From positions 64,972 to 80,915 of the forward strand of contig PXUB01000037.1 of assembly GCA_003009755.1 (NCBI GenBank): DNA of 15,944 bases, given 5' to 3'. Shown here one piece after another: positions 15,877-15,944 of this stretch. Positions within the stretch are counted from its first letter, which is position 1; the number at the start of each line of letters is the position of its first letter. The translations under genes and the position numbers were made by a program. Below the pieces are notes generated by a model. The model was not told where the DNA came from. It ran no database searches and saw only the letters and a list, made by a program, of their open reading frames with translations. The DNA is from Thermoplasmatales archaeon SW_10_69_26 (GTDB lineage: Archaea; Thermoplasmatota; SW-10-69-26).

Positions 15877-15927
15877 GTACGGGTCCGAGCGCCGCATCCA
15901 CCGGAGGAGCCAAGCGAGGACCCGTGC
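15877..15927. repeat. Second GTACGGG hairpin downstream of fixCX
   Basis: GTACGGGTCC (15877-15886) pairs with GGACCCGTGC (15918-15927) over 10 positions with one G-T wobble, enclosing a ~31-base loop containing GAGCG and AAGCGAG halves. GAAATCC follows. The arms match the hairpin at 1181-1201 and the inner stem of the preceding hairpin. I see no gene in the remaining bases to the window end. Confidence 0.55.
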
Positions 15928-15944
15928 GAAATCCGGGATCCAAG

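Noticed and set aside
13975-15897. 640-codon minus-strand open frame opposite fixCX
   Set aside because: It has Val/Gly/Asp-biased antisense composition, while the plus strand carries unmistakable FixC and FixX motifs.

Overview
The window looks like chromosomal DNA of a high-GC archaeon. The main evidence is promoter structure. AT-rich TATA-like boxes (TTTTTAAG, TTTTAAG) sit about 25-32 bases upstream of the first codon of lead genes (maeB, fixA, probably ilvA), which implies leaderless or nearly leaderless transcripts. Genes inside operons instead carry Shine-Dalgarno purine runs and overlap their neighbours. Proteins are acidic (Asp/Glu-rich, Lys-poor), which fits salt adaptation. A halophilic lineage such as a high-GC Thermoplasmatota or a haloarchaeon is my best guess, but no rRNA or other marker gene is present to settle it.

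Layout from left to right. A repeat-rich 5' flank precedes a PAPS-type sulfotransferase (+). The sulfotransferase stop codon lies within a ~360 bp inverted-repeat-bounded, hairpin-rich non-coding element. Next come, on the minus strand, a GmhB-like HAD phosphatase and a small unknown ORF. A photolyase (+) follows and meets a MaeB-type malic enzyme (-) stop-to-stop. Divergent from maeB is a compact three-gene operon of unknown exported or membrane-anchored proteins (6432-10406), the largest block I cannot assign to a known family. A threonine ammonia-lyase with ACT domain (+), a tiny exported protein (-) and a fixA-fixB-fixCX operon (+) complete the window. A strong hairpin spans the fixCX stop codon, and another hairpin lies beyond it.

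How the genes work together. MaeB (malate to pyruvate plus reduced nicotinamide) and FixABCX (an electron-transfer flavoprotein system that passes electrons to quinone and, in bifurcating forms, to ferredoxin) are central redox and carbon functions. Threonine ammonia-lyase feeds 2-oxobutyrate to isoleucine synthesis or catabolism. Photolyase repairs UV damage, which fits a sunlit habitat. The sulfotransferase and GmhB-like phosphatase hint at surface glycan or sugar chemistry, but they are convergent, not co-transcribed. The three-gene exported module is the best candidate for an undescribed system: its products carry an N-terminal export signal, a membrane anchor, even numbers of cysteines and calcium-loop-like Asp motifs, and the genes are translationally coupled.

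I saw no tRNA, rRNA, CRISPR array, transposase or phage gene.
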